Source: REEB76 sp963774895
GTDB taxonomy: Bacteria > Pseudomonadota > Gammaproteobacteria > Natronospirales > REEB76
DNA length: 64,000 bases
NCBI GenBank assembly: GCA_963774895.1
Contig: CAVZGN010000001.1
Location: 310,001 to 374,000 of the forward strand
Reading direction: 5' to 3'
In this document: positions 61,910 through 64,000 of the stretch, in pieces
Layout: each line of letters opens with the position of its first letter
How positions within the stretch are numbered: position 1 is the first letter of the stretch
Position numbers and translations under genes: made by a program
The notes under the pieces: model-generated
The model's input: only the letters and a program-made list of their open reading frames with translations
What the model was told of the DNA's origin: nothing
Database searches by the model: none

Positions 61910-64000
61910 ATGAGTACCATCCCGAAGCCCAGCGAAGCCAAGTTGGAGCAGACCAACCGTCTGCCGCTGCGCTTCGTCACCGCCGCCTCGCTGTTCGACG
62001 GCCACGACGCCGCCATCAACATCATGCGTCGCATCATCCAGAGCCAGGGCGCGGAAGTGGTGCACCTGGGTCACAACCGTTCGGTGGAAGACGTGGTGCG
62101 CGCCGCGCTACAGGAAGACGCGGACGCCATCGCCATCAGTTCCTACCAGGGCGGGCATATCGAATATTTCAAATACATGGTGGACATGCTGAAACAGCGG
62201 CATGCCGCGCACATCCGCGTGTTCGGCGGCGGCGGCGGCACCATCACCCCGGAAGAGATCGCGGAACTGCAGAGCTACGGCGTGGAGCGCATCTACCATC
62301 CCAACGACGGCATGCACATGGGCCTGGTCCAGATGATCGAGGACGTGGTGACGCGGGTGCACAAGCACCGGCTGGCGCCGGAGAAACCCGCCAGGGTCTC
62401 ACCCGACGACGAGATTTCCATCGGCCGCATGCTCACCGCCATCGAAGCCGGTGTGCTGGGCGAGCCGGAGCTGGCGCGGTTGCGCAAGCAGTGGGCGCTG
62501 GCCGGCAAAATGACACCAGTCGTCGGCATCACCGGCACCGGCGGCGCCGGCAAGTCCTCGGTGGTGGACGAATTGTTGCTGCGTTTCCTGCATGCCTTCC
62601 CGGAGATGCGCATCGCGGTGCTGGCGGTAGACCCGACGCGCCGGCGCACCGGCGGCGCGCTGCTGGGCGACCGCATCCGCATGAATTCCCTGCGCTCTAA
62701 GCGCGTGTTCATGCGCTCCATGGCCACGCGCCGCGCGCACGCCGCCACCAGCGAGATGCTGCACGACTGTATCGGCTTCCTGCGCGGCCAGGGCTACGAC
62801 CTGATTCTGGTGGAGACCGCCGGCATCGGTCAGAGCGATTCCGAGATCGTGGACCTGGTGGATTTCTCGACCTACGTGATGACCAGCGACTACGGCGCCG
62901 CCAGCCAGCTGGAGAAGATCGACATGCTGGATTTCGCCGAGCTGGTGGTGCTCAACAAGTTCGACCGGCGCGGCGCCGACGATGCGCTGCGCGACGTGAA
63001 GAAACAGTGGAAGCGCAACCGCACGGCCTTCAAACTGTCGGACGATCAGGTGCCGGTGTATCCCACCATCGCCAGCCAGTTCAACGATCCGGGCATTACC
63101 TGGATGTTCGTGAATTTGTGTCGCCTGCTGCGCGAGAAACTGCATCTGCCGGCAGACAAGTGGACGCCGCAGCTGGATACCAGCTTGAAGGAACCACGTG
63201 CCACGATATTGATCCCCGGCGCGCGCGTGCGTTATCTGGCGGAGATCGCCGAGCAGGGGCGCGGCATCAATGCGTCCATCGGGCAGCAGGCGGAAGCCGC
63301 TGGCCGCGCCCAGCATTACTACGAAGTGCTGCGCGACCTGGGCGATGCAAAATTGCCGAAGCCGCTCGGTTTGTATGAGTCGGATGATCTCATTTCCGTC
63401 ATACCCGCAAGGGCGGGTATCCAGTCCAAATCTAAATCACTGGATTCCGGAACCGAACCGTCCTTGATAGTTTTGCGCCAGCGCTACCAGGACGCGGTCA
63501 AATCATTATCTTCCGAAGCGCTGCATCTCTTGCGCGAATGGCCACAGCGCCTCAAGGCCATCACAGACGCGCATTACACCTACGACGTGCGCGGCAAAGC
63601 CGTCACCGGCAACAACTACACCGAATCCTTAAGCCACACCCAGATACCCAAGGTGGCGCCGCCCACCTATAGGAGCTGGGCGGATCTGTTGCGCTACCTG
63701 ATGCGCGAGAACCTGCCGGGTGCTTATCCCTACACCGCCGGCGTGTATCCCTACCGGCGCACCGGCGAAGATCCCACGCGCATGTTCGCCGGCGAAGGTA
63801 CCCCGGAACGCACCAACCGGCGCTTCCATTACCTGTCCCTCGGCCAGAAGGCCGCGCGCCTTTCGACGGCCTTCGATTCCGTGACCCTGTATGGCGAAGA
63901 CCCGGCCACGCGCCCGGACATCTACGGCAAGGTGGGCAATTCGGGCGTGAGCATCGCCACCCTGGACGGCATGAAGAAACTGTATTCCGGTTTCGACCTG
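61910..64000 (+). CDS. icmF: fused isobutyryl-CoA mutase IcmF, C-terminus beyond the right edge
   Basis: 697 codons seen of roughly 1100. ATG 61910 follows GAGG. Order: adenosylcobalamin-binding domain (about 20-150; cobalt-ligand region SLFDGHDAAINIMRR with H32, and SSYQGGH), a MeaI/MeaB-type GTPase chaperone domain (P-loop GTGGAGKS at 209-216) and the start of the mutase barrel (NLPGAYPYTAGVYPYR). It interconverts isobutyryl-CoA and butyryl-CoA or related short acyl-CoAs. Residues about 495-517 (ISVIPARAGIQSKSKS...) are encoded by a dispersed repeat inserted in frame before the mutase part. Divergent from leucine dehydrogenase. Confidence 0.93.
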   Translation, partial: MSTIPKPSEAKLEQTNRLPLRFVTAASLFDGHDAAINIMRRIIQSQGAEVVHLGHNRSVEDVVRAALQEDADAIAISSYQGGHIEYFKYMVDMLKQRHAAHIRVFGGGGGTITPEEIAELQSYGVERIYHPNDGMHMGLVQMIEDVVTRVHKHRLAPEKPARVSPDDEISIGRMLTAIEAGVLGEPELARLRKQWALAGKMTPVVGITGTGGAGKSSVVDELLLRFLHAFPEMRIAVLAVDPTRRRTGGALLGDRIRMNSLRSKRVFMRSMATRRAHAATSEMLHDCIGFLRGQGYDLILVETAGIGQSDSEIVDLVDFSTYVMTSDYGAASQLEKIDMLDFAELVVLNKFDRRGADDALRDVKKQWKRNRTAFKLSDDQVPVYPTIASQFNDPGITWMFVNLCRLLREKLHLPADKWTPQLDTSLKEPRATILIPGARVRYLAEIAEQGRGINASIGQQAEAAGRAQHYYEVLRDLGDAKLPKPLGLYESDDLISVIPARAGIQSKSKSLDSGTEPSLIVLRQRYQDAVKSLSSEALHLLREWPQRLKAITDAHYTYDVRGKAVTGNNYTESLSHTQIPKVAPPTYRSWADLLRYLMRENLPGAYPYTAGVYPYRRTGEDPTRMFAGEGTPERTNRRFHYLSLGQKAARLSTAFDSVTLYGEDPATRPDIYGKVGNSGVSIATLDGMKKLYSGFDL
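63397..63424 (+). repeat. ATACCCGC/GCGGGTAT repeat inside icmF, copy 3
   Basis: CGTCATACCCGC-AAGG-GCGGGTATCCAG in 28 bases, matching 39723 (minus) and 46620. Flanking CTGGATTCCGG to about 63451 looks like the partner half. It keeps the icmF frame open and encodes VIPARAGIQ. Confidence 0.8.

Overview
The window is a chromosomal stretch from a metabolically versatile proteobacterium. Gene content (NAD-dependent 180-kDa glutamate dehydrogenase, leucine dehydrogenase, a complete liu leucine pathway, the homogentisate pathway, FabV, an RquA-type rhodoquinone enzyme beside frdABCD) and several families of short hairpin repeats suggest a gammaproteobacterium near Xanthomonadales/Nevskiales. That placement is inference from gene content; no rRNA or marker gene is present.

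Region 1 (1-7884) looks like an accessory island with lower GC and loosely spaced genes. It holds a PAP2-type membrane protein cut by the left edge (minus strand), then on the plus strand a flavin-dependent halogenase-like enzyme, a MipA/OmpV outer-membrane protein, a FabV enoyl reductase, an Sfp-type phosphopantetheinyl transferase, a membrane-anchored NodB deacetylase, a free acyl carrier protein and a condensing ketosynthase. The ACP and ketosynthase resemble those of aryl-polyene clusters. Together they read as a compact, possibly incomplete, type II fatty-acid/polyketide-like pathway with a halogenation step, and this is the best candidate here for an undescribed system.

Region 2 (7951-16.5 kb) has a four-heme TsdB-TsdA fusion (thiosulfate to tetrathionate) with a periplasmic DsrE-like partner, a secreted dienelactone-hydrolase-like protein lacking its histidine, a 1058-residue secreted BNR/Asp-box protein, a periplasmic coiled-coil protein and a FAD/NAD(P)-binding protein.

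Region 3 (16.5-36 kb) is amino-acid catabolism: a QEGLA-motif metallopeptidase-like protein behind the large glutamate dehydrogenase; a three-gene 2-oxoacid dehydrogenase (E1 alpha, E1 beta, E2); tryptophan 2,3-dioxygenase; and hppD, hmgA, fumarylacetoacetase and maiA for tyrosine. zapE and acetoacetyl-CoA synthetase follow; the latter uses acetoacetate produced by both the tyrosine and leucine routes.

Region 4 (36-46.6 kb) has an OPT transporter, etfBA, a frdABCD-rquA operon (fumarate respiration with rhodoquinone) and ETF:quinone oxidoreductase. Region 5 (46.7-64 kb) has an SDR dehydrogenase, gpmA, ddl, a RelBE-type toxin-antitoxin pair, the leucine-degradation genes (leucine dehydrogenase, isovaleryl-CoA dehydrogenase, thiolase, liuB, liuC, liuD, liuE) with two lipoproteins and a membrane methyltransferase interspersed, and a divergent icmF running off the right edge. 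ETF and ETF-QO would collect electrons from isovaleryl-CoA dehydrogenase.

Intergenic DNA is rich in dispersed palindromic repeats of at least six types. Some have entered coding sequence: one lies in frame inside icmF and one supplies the last codons and stop of isovaleryl-CoA dehydrogenase. No tRNA, rRNA, CRISPR array, transposase or prophage was seen.
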